DNA of 64,000 nt from Krasilnikovozyma curviuscula (Eukaryota; Basidiomycota; Tremellomycetes; Cystofilobasidiales; Mrakiaceae): the NCBI GenBank assembly GCA_014825775.1, contig MVAQ01000050.1:45755-109754 (forward strand), given 5' to 3'. The notes below the pieces were generated by a model. It made no database searches. It was not told the origin of the DNA and saw nothing but the letters and a program-made list of their open reading frames with translations. Below, piece after piece: positions 12,158 to 23,808 of this stretch. Every line of letters begins with the position of its first letter. Position 1 is the first letter of the stretch. The translations under genes were made by a program, and so were the position numbers.

Positions 12158-13728
12158 TCAAGCAGATCCGTTACCATTTGGGTTAACCTTCTTGGATCTT
12201 ACTGAGTGCCAGCTCTCTTTGATTGACTTCCAGATTAACGCAGGGACCCCGTTGGTTACTCCAGTGCTAATGCGATCGGTACGAATTCGGTGACTGGCAT
12301 CAACAAGCGTGAGAAGGGTGAAAATGAGGGTGAGGAGGACCGTAAGAGCCGAGGCTGCAGATATCATAAACATCAAGATCACTGGAAAGTAGAGACGGGG
12401 TGATTGATGGAGAGAAGTCAGTGAAATGGTAGAGGGCATGAGCATCACAAATAAGCACTCACTTTGCAGTTTCGCAGCCTGCTCAACCGTTTGTCCAGCG
12501 CTCACAGCACCCGCCATCAATCTACAAAGACATTAGTAGCCATTATGTTTGAAGAAGGGCAGAGGGGGGGGGCGGAAGCGATGTCAGCGATAAGATATAA
12601 ATGCAGACTGGTCAGCAGAAGGAGGAACGTTCATACCCAGGGATGGAGCTAAAAAGCAACGGAAAAGGCGAAATGTGAGCATTTTGAGATCATTTAATAA
12701 GAAAAGCATCGATAGACTGACATCAGACCAATCACAGACATCTGATTGATTGTTGGAAGCAGCGCGAGGGAGATCGCTTCTGTCAGAATCGGCCGACACG
12801 CTTCAAACCTGGAAGCACCGAGAGCTAGTACGCTCTCGATTCTGCGAAGAATCGATCCTGTTACTGGGAAGGTCGAGCACGGGGAAAGGGGCAAAAGGCT
12901 TACCTGTCTCGAGACTCCGTAAATTCTTTCAGCACACTACTGGTAGCAACTCCAACCGCACTCATTGCATTTCCAAGAATCATCCCAACGACAGGGACTG
13001 GAGTTAAGAGAGGATTTGTTTCAGCCACGGGTGGGGAAAGAGCCGGCAACACGGAGCCTGTGAACTTACCATATTGTTGAGGCTTCCAAACTGGGTGCCT
13101 TCGAAGAGATGCACTTCCTGCAACACTGACAGGTATAGTGGAGACCATCAATGAAACCAAGACGATGTAGAACATATTATTGAAGCGCTTTTTGGCCTTG
13201 TTAAACACTGCTTCGATGGCAGCTAGTAAGTTCAGCACAACAACAATGCCAATGACACCCCAGACATTGTTTGCAGCAAAAATGTTGTCCAAGATGAGGG
13301 ACATGACACTGAGCTGGGCGATACATCTGACAAGTCGGCGAGGATGTGGTCAGCCTGGTCCCAACTTCACCTTTAGCAGGAAATCTCACCTCACAGCTGA
13401 GATAGTTAAACTTTTCCCAATTTTGAGCCCAAGAAGCACTGAGAGAACTGTAGGCAGGTGGGGGGTGGATGAGATTCACTCGTATCGGCCAAAATGACGT
13501 TGATGCTCCAACAACGAGGTTACCACTCACCAGCATCAAAAATAATGAACGAGAACCCAAGGGCAACATTGAGGTCTAGTAAAAAGGATTACCAAGTTCT
13601 TTAGACCAACTACCCTCGTTAAGATCAAGAAGCCAGCAACCTGGAAACGTACAGGTGAGCCTGGGCTGATCGTCTGGCATCTTGTCGAATGCCCCCAAGC
13701 TTGAGTTGAACACAGAGAGATATTCCAT
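12158..13728 (-). CDS. UPF0014 / FetB-like multi-pass membrane permease
   Basis: Integral membrane protein of the UPF0014 family, to which the bacterial iron-export permease FetB and the plant aluminium-tolerance protein ALS3 belong. Spliced exons give NVALGFSFIIFDA, then VLSVLLGLKIGKSLTISAVR, then CIAQLSVMSLILDNIFAANN. The next parts are VWGVIGIVVVLNLLAAIEAV, FNKAKKRFNNMFYIVLVSLM, GMILGNAMSAVGVATSSVLK, ESVLALGASRFEACRPI and LALLPTINQMSVIGLMS. The last exon has MAGAVSAGQTVEQAAKLQ and MFMISAASALTVLLTLIF. These are the family's hallmark segments, with about seven helices. The ATG at 13728 opens the frame that joins correctly, but the N-terminal 40 residues are poorly conserved and the start is uncertain. 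No partner ATPase gene is nearby, as is usual in eukaryotes. Confidence 0.82.
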
Positions 13729-14012
13729 CTGGATATACCGCAACACTTCAAGATGTGGTTAGGGGACAGACAGGACTGCATTTTTTCTCGAGCAAGATGC
13801 TTGCTTCGCGAGCGAATCATGCACATGCGGTGGCGAGGCTACCCAAATACCTTGTCAAGCATGTTTCATTTTCTCGTCCGCTTAGCAAGGGAAAAGAAAG
13901 ACCACTCTGGCTGCTTTCGCCCAGGAGTAAGATAGAGGAGGGGATTCACGCCAGTGTGATCGGATCCATACAGCGGCCATATCCTCCCATACTTTCCAAC
14001 GAACGGATGTAG

Positions 14013-16116
14013 CTAGCCATAACCATCTAAATCCAGAGCAGCAATCAGCTGGGACTGCCCCATCCGAAGACGGTCATCATCGCTGTCGTCATCGTCACTC
14101 TCATCATCCTCGTCGTCTTCTTCTTCTGACTCATCCTCATCCTCCTCATCTTCCTCGTCTTCCTCATCTTCACCCTTCTCCTCATATTCGAGTTGCTGTT
14201 GATCGCCATTCCGCATTGCGTTGACAATGGCATCTTCATCATCCTGGTCGAACTCTTCATCAATACCACCGACATCATCTCCGATTTCGCCAGGGTCGTC
14301 GCTTGGATACTCCCCGGCTTCTTCATCAACAAGCTCCATGGGATCTGCGTACAAGACGGGCGACGTGATGTTGCCATCCTGAAGGATATCTCCACTCCCT
14401 TGGTCAAGATTTTCCGCTACGCTAAAGGATATCGGCGCTTGGAGGGTCGACGGTGGTGATGTTGATCGAGAGGTTAATTTCGCGAAGGGATGAGGCACGA
14501 CGACAGCGCCGTTCTTATTCGTGGAGACATTGGAAGAGATCCTTGGTGTCAAGTCTAGACTATGATTAGAGGCAAAGTCGTCTTCTTTCTCTTGATCAAC
14601 AGCAAAAGCGACGTGGTGATTGTGAATTGTGTGGTGAGTTGACGGTTCGGATATTGTAGGTGAGTTGTAGATAGGCGGGGCTGAGTTTGACAACGAGGAG
14701 GAGTTTATATTGACAAACGATGGGGCGGAGGATAATGTTGGAGTTGAGGCACCAGAACTGGGTGCTGAATGTGTCCGAAGGTACTTACTGGGCGAAATGC
14801 CTGTTTCTTGTTCTAGTATCGAAAGGGCGGGTGAGTGTATCGCTGAAAGAGATGGTGCATCTGACGCTTTCCTAGACGATGATCGGGATGAGAGGTGCGA
14901 TGAAATTGATGGCTGATGAGATGAATATTGCTGCTGCTGCTGCCAGGTTGGAGATGAAGGAAGTGTCGGTGAACTGGGACCACTTCCTGGCCGGTGGTTG
15001 GAGCTCGAGTCCGAGAACGTAGGGCTTTGAACGCGACTGACATCTCTTGATCGTGATCTGACTCTAACCAACGAGCCATTGACATTTTCGGCAGAGGCGA
15101 TGGATGAATGAGCTGATGAAGATCGTCGTTCTCGACCCGAGGCCCCAGAAAGATTTTGGAACTCTTTGGCAGAGAGACCAACAAAGTCGACAATCGAGGT
15201 CCGTCCTATTCCCTGGCCATCTAAGTTTTCCCTCGATGTCGGCATAGGAGGTGGTCCCGGGTCGAACACCAGCTTCAGCCCCAAACCCTTCCCGCTATTC
15301 GCTACAGGTGATGAGAAGGACGATTGCTTCGGCCACAGCCATTTGGGAAGGTAGTCTATTCTTGGCAGATTGAGTGTTTGAGGTGGAAGTTTCGAAGAAG
15401 AAGCGGTATTTGAGACGGATTTGGGGAGGGAGGAAGACGATTCTGGTTGGCTGAAGGAGGACAGGAATGATGAAAGTGAAGGGTTTTCATCTGCTGTGGG
15501 TTCAGATCTATAGGCAAACAAGTCAGATATGGAGAGGGGCTCGTGCTGTTTGTTGATATTCACCTCTTGATTTCAGCCCAAATACTATCCATTGACCAGT
15601 TTTGTACCTTCCTCAAGCACGCAACCATGAGCGAAGTGTTTATGGTTCCATCTGTGCAGTGTATATACAGAGGGAGATTACGAACGTCCGTCATGATCTA
15701 TAGATATGAGCAGAACAAAAATCGCCAGTTTCGTCGCAAGGACGCACGAAGTACAATGAGCAGTTATTCATCAGCCCCTAATTTCAGCTTTGGAAGAAAG
15801 GAATTACACATACCTTCAAGCACTTGGCGACGTTCTCCTTTGTTAGCCCGTGAGTTTCCTCTCCAGCGGCCGGAGATTCTATCCAATGGACCTGGACATT
15901 TTCTTGCTCTGTCCAAGCTTTGATAAGTTTACTCTTGATCGGTACTGGTGTCAGTGATATGATGGTCTTCAGGTGAAGTCTCTTGAGGTATCGTAGGTTC
16001 CTTTGAAGAGGAGCTGAGCCTCTGTATATCGAATCTTCGCCGCTGCTGGACTGAGACGAAGCGACGATGGAATTCCTGAACGGTGGGATGACGAGAGAAG
16101 GCTGGAAGTTGCTCAT
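14013..16116 (-). CDS. Oca6/Siw14-type atypical phosphatase-fold protein with long acidic tail
   Basis: Cysteine-phosphatase-fold protein of the Siw14/Oca group. The N-terminal exon gives SLVIPPFRNSIVASSQ, then YRGSAPLQRNLRYLKRLHLK, TIISLTPVPIKSKLIKAW and HWIESPAAGEETHGLTKENV. The next exon has LPLYIHCTDGTINTSLMVAC followed by LRKVQNWSMDSIWAEIKR. In the catalytic loop HCTDGTINTS the P-loop cysteine is present, but the arginine of CX5R is replaced by Asn. The protein is therefore probably a non-catalytic member, as proposed for yeast Oca2, Oca4 and Oca6. The exon then splices to a disordered tail of nearly 500 residues, rich in Ser/Pro. That tail contains a run of about 50 Asp/Glu and ends in LIAALDLDGYG. 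ATG 16116 is chosen for its context and short N-terminus; an upstream in-frame ATG at 16230 is possible. Confidence 0.75.
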
Positions 16117-16318
16117 GGCCAGGACCCAAAAGCTGTGAAGTTCAATCCCAGGCCCCAGAACTGACGGTAGAGAGCTTCTGGGAGGGAAGAGGCGACGGTG
16201 GCCAGCTGCTGGTTGGACGACGGACAGCACAGGCGCAGCGATGCTGCCTCCGACTACGTTTTACCCATCAAAATCACATTGGATTTGATCTCTTTCTGGA
16301 TTGGGCCTCTCATTTGGA

Positions 16319-17598
16319 ATGTCTTCAACTGTAGAAACGCTGTCCAACTTCCGGTTATATGGGGTACGAAGTAGCAAAGAAACGTCGCAGCTGGCTCTCG
16401 GATTGCTGAAGAAGTCGAGCAGTAAACTTGGAGAACAAGGTTAGTCTCTAGTTCTGAATCTCTCTCTCTCTCCTGTACCATGCTGTGTTTTGGATATTTG
16501 GAAGATCTGGGAAGGGAAGAGAGAAAAGGCAATGCCTCGAGATGAGAGGCTTTCCGTCACCAGCAGGGAACTAATGTTGATCATTGGCCTTCAAACTCTG
16601 CAGAATGGACGGTGCTGGAGCAGTGTGCTATTGCTTCGCTAGATATTGGCCAGATATCGTTGGCATCTGTGAGTACGAGCCACTCCAGTTCGAGAGTATA
16701 AACCACCTGATATATTTTACTCCAGGATTGTATATCTCGTCTATCAGAGAAGTTCCCAGGCTCACCTCGAGTCATTGGGTTGCAAGGGATGTTGCTAGAA
16801 GCTGAAGGGAAAGAGAGTGAAGCTAGAATTGTGTACCAGGACTTGCTGAAGGTTGATGAAACAAACTTAGTCCGTTTCCTTGTCATCTACATCTTACTTG
16901 GTGCTCAAGCACTGACTGTATGATGGGTGTTTATCTTTTGATGCATCTAGACTGCACTCAGAAGATTGATCTGTCTACCCTCTCTGACGCCCAAGCAGCG
17001 CATCCCACCGCTACTCACCTACCTCGACACGTTCTACACGGACGTCGACGGCTGGTCTCTGCTGGCAGACCTCTACGCTTCACTGGCACTGTACGTTTTA
17101 TTATGTTGATGTGGAAACCTTCTTCGCTTGCTTCTTACTGTAGACACATTGCGGTTTTGCAGGTATCCTCAATCTCTTTCAGCTCTTTCGAATCCAATGC
17201 TCATAGCACCGCAAAATCCATTCTGGGCCTTAAAGCACGCCGAAACTGCGTACACAATTGGAGACTATGCGCTGGCCTTCAAATCATACCTTGTCAGTCT
17301 CGTCGCAATCATAGCACATTCCTAATTCCACTACTAACCTCTCAGTCAAAAGCTCTGCATTTCACTCTCTTCCACAACAGCCCCTTCAGTCCGACCGTGG
17401 TGGGGTCTCAAGCAAACATGTCGACATCTCCTTTCTCCCTCACGTACCTCGACGTCCGCGAGCGGTGCTGTGGCAGAGAAAGTTCCCGAGGTCGATCTTT
17501 TAGCGACGGAGATGCTTACGAAGGCTTACAGCGGAAAGGGAATCTCCCCTGAAGTGAGAAAGGTAGTTCTGCAAACGTTAGAAAACTTCACAAAATGA
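16319..17598 (+). CDS. EMC2: ER membrane protein complex subunit 2
   Basis: TPR-repeat cytosolic scaffold of the ER membrane protein complex, which inserts tail-anchored and multi-pass membrane proteins. Exon 1 from ATG 16319 reads MSSTVETLSNFRLYG and TSQLALGLLKKSSSKLGEQ. It joins across a 160-nt intron to EWTVLEQCAIASLDIGQ. Next come ISRLSEKFPGSPRVIGLQGM, LLEAEGKESEARIVYQDLL, then LTPKQRIPPLLTYLDTFYTD, VDGWSLLADLYASLAL and NPFWALKHAETAYTIGDYAL. The final exon gives VRPWWGLKQTCRHLL and ends LQTLENFTK. The junction near 17295-17372 is uncertain: the frame of the downstream exon fits only if the donor is GTCTCG at 17298 and the acceptor is at CAACAG. Convergent with RSC7, with 97 nt between stops. 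Confidence 0.87.
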
Positions 17599-17695
17599 GG
17601 TTAGGCTGTAATAGAAAAAACTTGATGCGTTTCTTGCAACCAGAAAGTCTTGAACAACAAACATCAGACACAATTACCGCCTCCCACTACTGTAT

Positions 17696-19959
17696 CTATA
17701 CTTGATGCAAGTCCATTTCGTACGAAATCGAAGAGATCCCCCAGGCTCTAGTCCCAACTCTACTGCCGCCGAAAACCTGCAAGACGTCCAATGGTTTCCG
17801 ACCTTCATTTCCGTCCAAGCCATACAGTGACGGATCGATCGCTGGTTGAAGAGATTGTTTCGGCTCGAAAGGAGCGAGGTCAGGAAGCTCTGATAGTCGT
17901 TCGACGACAGCGCGCGTTGGTTGGGTTTCTCGTGGAACCAAAGGCATTTGAGTGCTACAGAGCAACGGTCAGTATAAGATTTGTGTTCGAGAACAAGTAA
18001 ACAGACTGACTGTGGTTCGTAGAATCCAACTGGGGGTCCTGGTCTCCACTTCTGTCGCAGCGGAAGGGCCGTCAAAGGGAGATCACCATTCTCAGTGACG
18101 GCTGCTGAGGTATCCAGGCCACCTTCACTGTAACCACCTGGTGTTGATGCATCTATCATAGACCCTTCTCTTCCCTTACCCTTTTCCAGCTTGGGGAATT
18201 TCCGTTGGGCCACACCGTCATCATCGACTTCGGAGGCAGCCCGAGCAGCTGCTTCAGCATCTTCAGCCGCGAGGCCCTCCAATTCACCAGGTTGAGGCTC
18301 ATACATGAAACCTTCTCCTTCAGTGAACCTCTCCATCCTGCTCTGGCGGTCTCTAAGGTATTCTTTGTTGCGTTCGACAGCGGCCTTGGCGTATTCGTAC
18401 ATCCAATTCTCTTCCGTCAAACCAGCTCGTTGGAGGAGAGTCTTTTTGTTGGCATGGCCGACATGGAGCCCACCGAAGGGCTGAAGCCCATTTCCTCCCC
18501 AATGAGTCGTTGGACCACCTGGAACGTAGAATGGTGCTGTGACTGATAGTTTGGCGACCTGTTTCGGTGCCTGTGGTTTGTCGTCGGCGAAGGGATCCGG
18601 AAGTTCTCCCACAGCACTATAAGGTTCAACGCCATTTTCAGCACAATCTGCTAGTGCCTTCTTTTCGTAATAATCGTCGGTAACCCAATGACCATCTGCG
18701 GAAAATCAAAATATCAGTAACCTTTTAACAGCTAGATCGGGGGGAATGACATAAGGAAAACACACCTTTGATCAATTTGCAACCTTGAACTTTGAAGCAG
18801 TTTCTGACACCAATGATAGTAACTGTCCTACTCCTCATACTAGCGGTCAAGGTCCCGTTCTGGATCAACAGTTCCTTTTCCGTGTTACTCATGCTGAGCT
18901 TCACCAGCTCCTTGTTTCTTCGGAAGAAGTACAAGGAGTCTTTATAACCACAAGCACGAGCCGCATCAATCGACATGATGTACCTCTTGGTAGGTTGAGC
19001 GCGGTACGGCGAGCAGAATGTATACGCCTTGAATTCACGGCCTAGAGACAAGCAGAGTCAGTCGTCAGACCCAAGAGCTAGGTGGTACGTTGAATTAGTA
19101 GGTCAAAGGAGATAGAGGACACTCACCTCCTAACAGATTTCCCAGAGCATCAATTTTCTCGTCTCCCTTCTCATCATCGTCGAGCACCAGTTCGTCGTCC
19201 ACAAACAAGTATTCCTTGTCATTAACTAATCTTGTTTGAGCTACTCCTGTATGAACAGGTTGCTGTGATTGAGAATAATTGATATCAGTAATAGAGCAGC
19301 TTCCGTGAACACGCAGAACAACAGACTCACCACGTCTCCGTCCTCATCGTCGTCGTCGTCGTCGTCATCATTGCGAGGCCTCGAAGCACCATTAGACAAC
19401 TTCCCTCTTCCTCTTCCTCTACCACGGCCCCTTGTTCCCCTCGTGCTTCCCCCTCTTCCTCGCCCACGCCCTCTGGGTCGACCTCGACCTCGACCTGACC
19501 CGTTTGAAGCTTTTTCTCCTCGACGACTTGAATTCTGACGCGAAGTAGAGGATGAGGATGAAGCAGACTAGTCGGTAACACGCCCACAGGTAAGTATTAG
19601 ACAACTTATTCCCGTAAACTGAAGGTAAGAGGGAACCAGCTCACCTCATTGTCGTCTCCTGCTTCATCGTCGTCTTCGTCGTCCACATCTGGTAAATTCT
19701 CATCGTCCCCATCATCATCCTCTGGCACTTCATCATCTGATCCCAAGATCACCCTTCGTTTCTTTTTGTTTGCCCTTTTGAGAGCCTTGGAACGGCGGAC
19801 AGGACTCGACGCCGCTTCTTCGTCTTCCTCTTCCTCTTCGTCCTCGTCTTCCTCTTGGAACTCATCGTCGTCCTGGTCTTCAGGTATATCCATAGGTTCT
19901 TCTACATCATCTAATTCTTCGACAGATGTCTGCCTGGACCTGGCTCTCTTGGAAGGCAT
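17696..19959 (-). CDS. RSC7: Chromatin remodelling complex subunit Rsc7/Swp82 family
   Basis: Subunit of the RSC/SWI-SNF-type nucleosome remodeller in the nucleus. ATG 19959 opens MPSKRARSRQTSVEELDD. A long acidic region follows, then an Arg-Gly segment with AT-hook-like GRPRGRGRGRGG. The conserved Rsc7 domain starts around KEYLFVDDELVLDDDEKGD. It continues through REFKAYTFCSPYRAQPTKRY, IMSIDAARACGYKDSLYFF, VIGVRNCFKVQG-like sequence ending CFKVQGCKLIKDGHWVTDDY, and APFYVPGGPTTHWGGNGLQP. Then come ENWMYEYAKAAVERNKEYLR, and the final exon runs through VALCSTQMPLVPRETQPTRA to the stop. The order of conserved blocks matches yeast Npl6 and its basidiomycete homologues. Several introns interrupt the gene. 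Confidence 0.9.
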
Positions 19960-20323
19960 TTTGTGGGGAGTTGGCGGTTGCAGTGAACTCGGCAAAATGA
20001 AGGACGGTCGACCTAATGCAGCAGCGAATGTCAGCGCAATGGTTTCTCTTGGCTGAAAAGCTACTTTCTCAATTCTACCTTTTTTAAAATAAATTTCTCT
20101 CTCGATACGAAAAGCACAAAAAAGAATCTCAGATAAGATCGCGTCTGTTGCCATTGAACGCAACCGCAAGCTGTCTAAATCGTCCTATGCAGAAACGGAA
20201 CACAGCCTACATTTTCTCTCGAGGAAGGGTAGGAAAGTTTTAAAACGTGAAAGGGCATAAATATTTCTCGTTATATTAGGCTACAGGTGATCTATGCTAC
20301 AAGACCCAGTTCTGACTTCATAT
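19960..20323. other. Intergenic region, RSC7 promoter
   Basis: Contains the RSC7 promoter/leader and the 3' region of the DUF1275 gene to the right. Nothing else recognisable. Confidence 0.5.
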
Positions 20324-21691
20324 CTACTGCTCTTTCTTCAACAACATCATCCAGAACGTCACAAGAGACTTCAGTATCACTGCTAGGATACACACAGAGG
20401 CCGTACCAGAGTATCGATGCATGTAAGCCCCAACAGCTGCTCCTGCCAGGATATGCAAAATGTACAGTGCCCGACGATTTCGCGGTCGCACTTCTTTAGC
20501 CTTGATTGAGAGCTTCAAGAAGTGGGGGTCGGTAAAGAAGTCAATGAATGGTGAAGAGAGCATCGCGGTTGGGACTAGCAGCAGGCGAAAAGAATCACGA
20601 CATGAACATCTCGCCAACACTCAAAGAAGGATATTGGATCTGAACAGCTCGTCTCGAGCAACTAACCTTCGGGGACACCTGTGTTCCTAGCCATCGCAAC
20701 CTGCACTCCAGATGAAGAGGCAAAAAGAAGCAGAATGATCCACTGGTCCGCCATCTGTTCGACTTTGAGTGTTGACGTGTATATCAGTACGGAGGGCACC
20801 AAAAGGAGAACGATGGACGTGGAATTGGAGAATAAAAGCCACGCTTTCCTTCTCTGACCGAAATAGTGACCTAAAGAATACAAACTCCAGTTAGTCTCTT
20901 CTTTGTGACGAAAACGAAGTGTATCGACGAAAATCGCACTTTGATAACAATGAAGTATTACTTACCCAAGTGCCCAGCGATGGTTCCTGGAAAAGAGACA
21001 AGATATGCAAAAAACACATTATGTTTTTTGTTAGTCATGCAATTCAGTGAGACCTGGCAATTCTGAACTAACCCGCAATGAGGTACGACAGCAGAGATGC
21101 GATGGTGTTCTCAATGTGTATCGGTATCGCGTTGGACACACCAATGAAGAAGGATATAGCATTACCAGTCTGGTTGCTGCTGAAGCACTAAGAGATCCGG
21201 ACAGCCCAAGCGGCGAGTCAGTACCGCGACGATCCCAACTAATGACGCGTAGCTGGATTTGTTGGAAAGGACGAAGCCACCCACCAAGAAATCCGCATAG
21301 GTTGTTGCATCCAGCATACCAGTCAAAAATGAGAGAGCAATCAATGGCCCAACCATAGAGTCGCAAGGTACCGTTTCCCGCAATAAGTCGGACGGCGTTA
21401 GACGACTATTCTCCTTGGAAGAACAAGGCAGCGGGAGTGTGTTCGTATGGGAATAGACTTCGTTGGAACAGGCAGCATTGTTGTTTTCGTAGGGCTGAGA
21501 AGGGGAGTATTCCGACTTGGATTCGTTTTCTGAACAGGGAGAGCAACGTTGAAAACTGCATTCCCCCGACTGCACTGATAGTTGGGAACCAAAACAAGGT
21601 TGGCATAGCCGCTTTGATACTAGAACTAACACATCAACTTACCAGAAGCCACTCTGCTAAGGTATTCAGGTTTCTCTGGCTTCTCACTCAT
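20324..21691 (-). CDS. DUF1275 membrane protein, tandem copy A
   Basis: Six-helix membrane protein of the DUF1275 (YoaK-like) family; the molecular function is unknown. Exon 1 (MSEKPEKPEYLSRVAS) joins a low-complexity Ser/Asn/Cys-rich stretch that precedes the membrane domain. The domain begins SMVGPLIALSFLTGMLDATT and continues YADF, then CFSSNQTGNAISFFIGVSNA with the family's NQTGN signature. Later exons read HYFGQRRKAWLLFSNSTSIV, DQWIILLLFASSSGVQVAMA, RNTGVPEG, VPTAMLSSPFIDFFTDPHFL and RALYILHILAGAAVGAYMHR. A close paralogue with the same exon pattern is immediately upstream on the same strand. Likely located in the plasma or an internal membrane. Confidence 0.85.
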
Positions 21692-22091
21692 TTGCTGGCT
21701 GGACCGCGTGGTCTTATCGTCCAGAGGGGAGCGAGGGATTGTTTGTTTTCGATTTCGTCCGAGTCGTTCCTATTGGTGATGGACAGCTGGATGGCTGACT
21801 CAGAGTGGGGATTCGAATTGAGCCAGATGTAGATGGATGTTGTAATACGTTCATGGGTGCACAAGGGTCCTGAGAGAGGATTTCTATCGTAGTGAGATTA
21901 TTCCGAATCGCTAGACGGTACGTCAAAAGGAATTCGGATTCGTTTGCCACCAAACTTCCTTGCCGTGAGATGGCGCATTCACCTCTGGAAACAAAAGAGA
22001 CATATACAGGGTGTTTACAAGAACAGCAGGGCTTCTGTGCGTGCCAAATAAGGGTATAGGTATCTACAATAGCGCATCCATATAAAGTCCA
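21692..22091. other. Intergenic region between the two DUF1275 genes
   Basis: About 400 nt holding the promoter of copy A and the 3' region of copy B. No gene is seen. Confidence 0.5.
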
Positions 22092-23312
22092 TCACGCGTC
22101 GACATCTGCCTTCAGACACATCATCCAAACCAACACGAGCACCTTGAGAACAGCTGAGAAGATAAGTACCGGTGCTGTCCCCGTGTATCGATGCATGAAC
22201 GCTCCCACCGCTGCTCCGGAGAGAATGCAGACGATGTAGATTGCGCGGCGGTTGCGACTTTGGACTTCCTTCGCCTTGATCGACAGCTTGAAAAAATGCG
22301 GGTCTGTGAAGAAATCGATGAATGGTGATGACAACATGGCCGTGGGGACTGCATGTTGCAAGGAAGAGCGACGTCAGAGGTGCAGGGAACGACTAGGCTG
22401 ATACAGAAGAACTTTGATGCACCTTCGCTGACTCCAGAATTACGCGCCATTGCAACCTGTATTCCAGCAGAGCACGCAAATAACACCAACAGAATCCACT
22501 GATCTGATTCTATGTCCACCTTGAGCACGCTCACGTAAATAAGTATGGACGGGACCAGGAGAAAGATGATCTGCGCCATGTTGGTGAATAAGAGCCATGA
22601 CTTCCTTCGTTGGTGAAATTTATGTCCCAGATGACCAGCGATTGTTCCTGTAACCACTTTCGATCAGCGTCAATCTACAAACCCGAATATACTGTGCGGC
22701 GAACCTGATATCAAGAACGAAGCGAGCGACGAGATTGTATTTCGGATGTTGATAGGCAAGTCGTTGGCAACACCAATGAAGAACTCAATGGTATTCCCGG
22801 TCTGGTTAGAAGTGAAGCACTGTAAAATACAAACAACAATTCTTCAATTTCAGTCCGTGCGCGCACGACAGAGGACGAATGACAGCTGGAGTCACCTTGA
22901 AGTCTGAGTAAGTCGTCGAGTCCAGCATCCCCATGATAAAGCTCAAGCATACGAGTGGCCCTACCATTGATGAAGGAGACACCGTCGCCTGCAAGAAGTC
23001 AGCCACGGGCGCGCGGCGTCGAGGTGAGGTGCAAGGCAAGGGGAGAGGTTTCAGCTTCTCTGCTATAGACTGAGCGGAGTCATGGCCTTCGTTGGAGAGA
23101 TAATTGGACGAATCCGTCCAGTTTGGGGTCGATTCTGGCGAGACTGAGGTTTTGTCTGAAACATCGGATGAAGGGAAAGGTTCAGTTCGAGTTCCAGTCA
23201 GTGCATTTCCCTCCTTCTTCGAGACAACCGCAATCTACAGATCATATATTACATAAGACTCACCAGATGCTGTTTGACCGGAAGCTATTTCCTGCTGGGG
23301 CTTCTCGTTCAT
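22092..23312 (-). CDS. DUF1275 membrane protein, tandem copy B
   Basis: Paralogue of the gene at 20324-21691, same orientation and same exon layout. Exon 1 is MNEKPQQEIASGQTASG, similar in design to copy A. The membrane domain runs SMVGPLVCLSFIMGMLDSTT, YSDFK, then a segment with the SNQTGNT-type signature, and TGTIAGHLGHKFHQRRKSWL. It continues SDQWILLVLFACSAGIQVAM, ARNSGVSEG, VPTAMLSSPFIDFFTDPHFF and YIVCILSGAAVGAFMHRY, ending CLKADVDA. The divergence from copy A is substantial across the whole length, so the duplication is old. The conserved motifs are intact in both, suggesting both are functional. Confidence 0.85.
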
Positions 23313-23808
23313 GAGTCGTTGAGCGGCCAATGTTCGCTTCGGCTCGTTCGAGTTGACCGTTCTACTTCGATTGTCACCAGCAGAGACCAGCAAGAACGCA
23401 ATGCAAGTTGAGAGAGATGTAGTTGGAGGACATAATCTATATCTGCCACCTCGAAGCTTTTAATCGTATTAGCAGGTGGCATTTGGAATTCGCCGATTCC
23501 GAAATCGCAGGGAGGAGCGGAGAGCCGTCAACGCTTTATGGAATGCGAGAAGGTGGATACTTTTGATTGGCGCAAGGCTGAACGGCCCTATTCAAGAAAG
23601 TCTGTGCTAGTTTCGATCCCTTCTTGCAGGTGAGCACCGTTGAGTGGCTGGATTCGAGAAGATAAACAAAGTGAGATCAAGATGATTCGGTCCTCCTGAA
23701 GTAGGAGATCTACTTCTTGCGAGACAAAAAATCTGGCAGAGAATTGGTACATCATTGTTGGTAAGATAATCATACGGAATCGTGAATGGTTCTGTTCCTT
23801 CAAGTTGT
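23313..23808. other. Intergenic region between DUF1275 copy B and the hydrolase
   Basis: Promoter of DUF1275 copy B and 3' region of the hydrolase gene. Short open frames without motifs; nothing else recognised. Confidence 0.5.

Noticed and set aside
14193..14459. Plus-strand open frame of 88 codons
   Set aside because: Antisense of the acidic tail of the Oca-like gene; no motif.
16117..16230. Upstream in-frame ATG for the Oca-like gene
   Set aside because: Gives a 38-residue low-complexity extension and brings the start within 90 nt of EMC2; the downstream ATG has better context. Kept only as an alternative.
19649..20056. Plus-strand polyserine open frame of 135 codons
   Set aside because: It is the antisense of the acidic Asp/Glu region of RSC7; repeated GAN codons read as Ser/Leu on the other strand.
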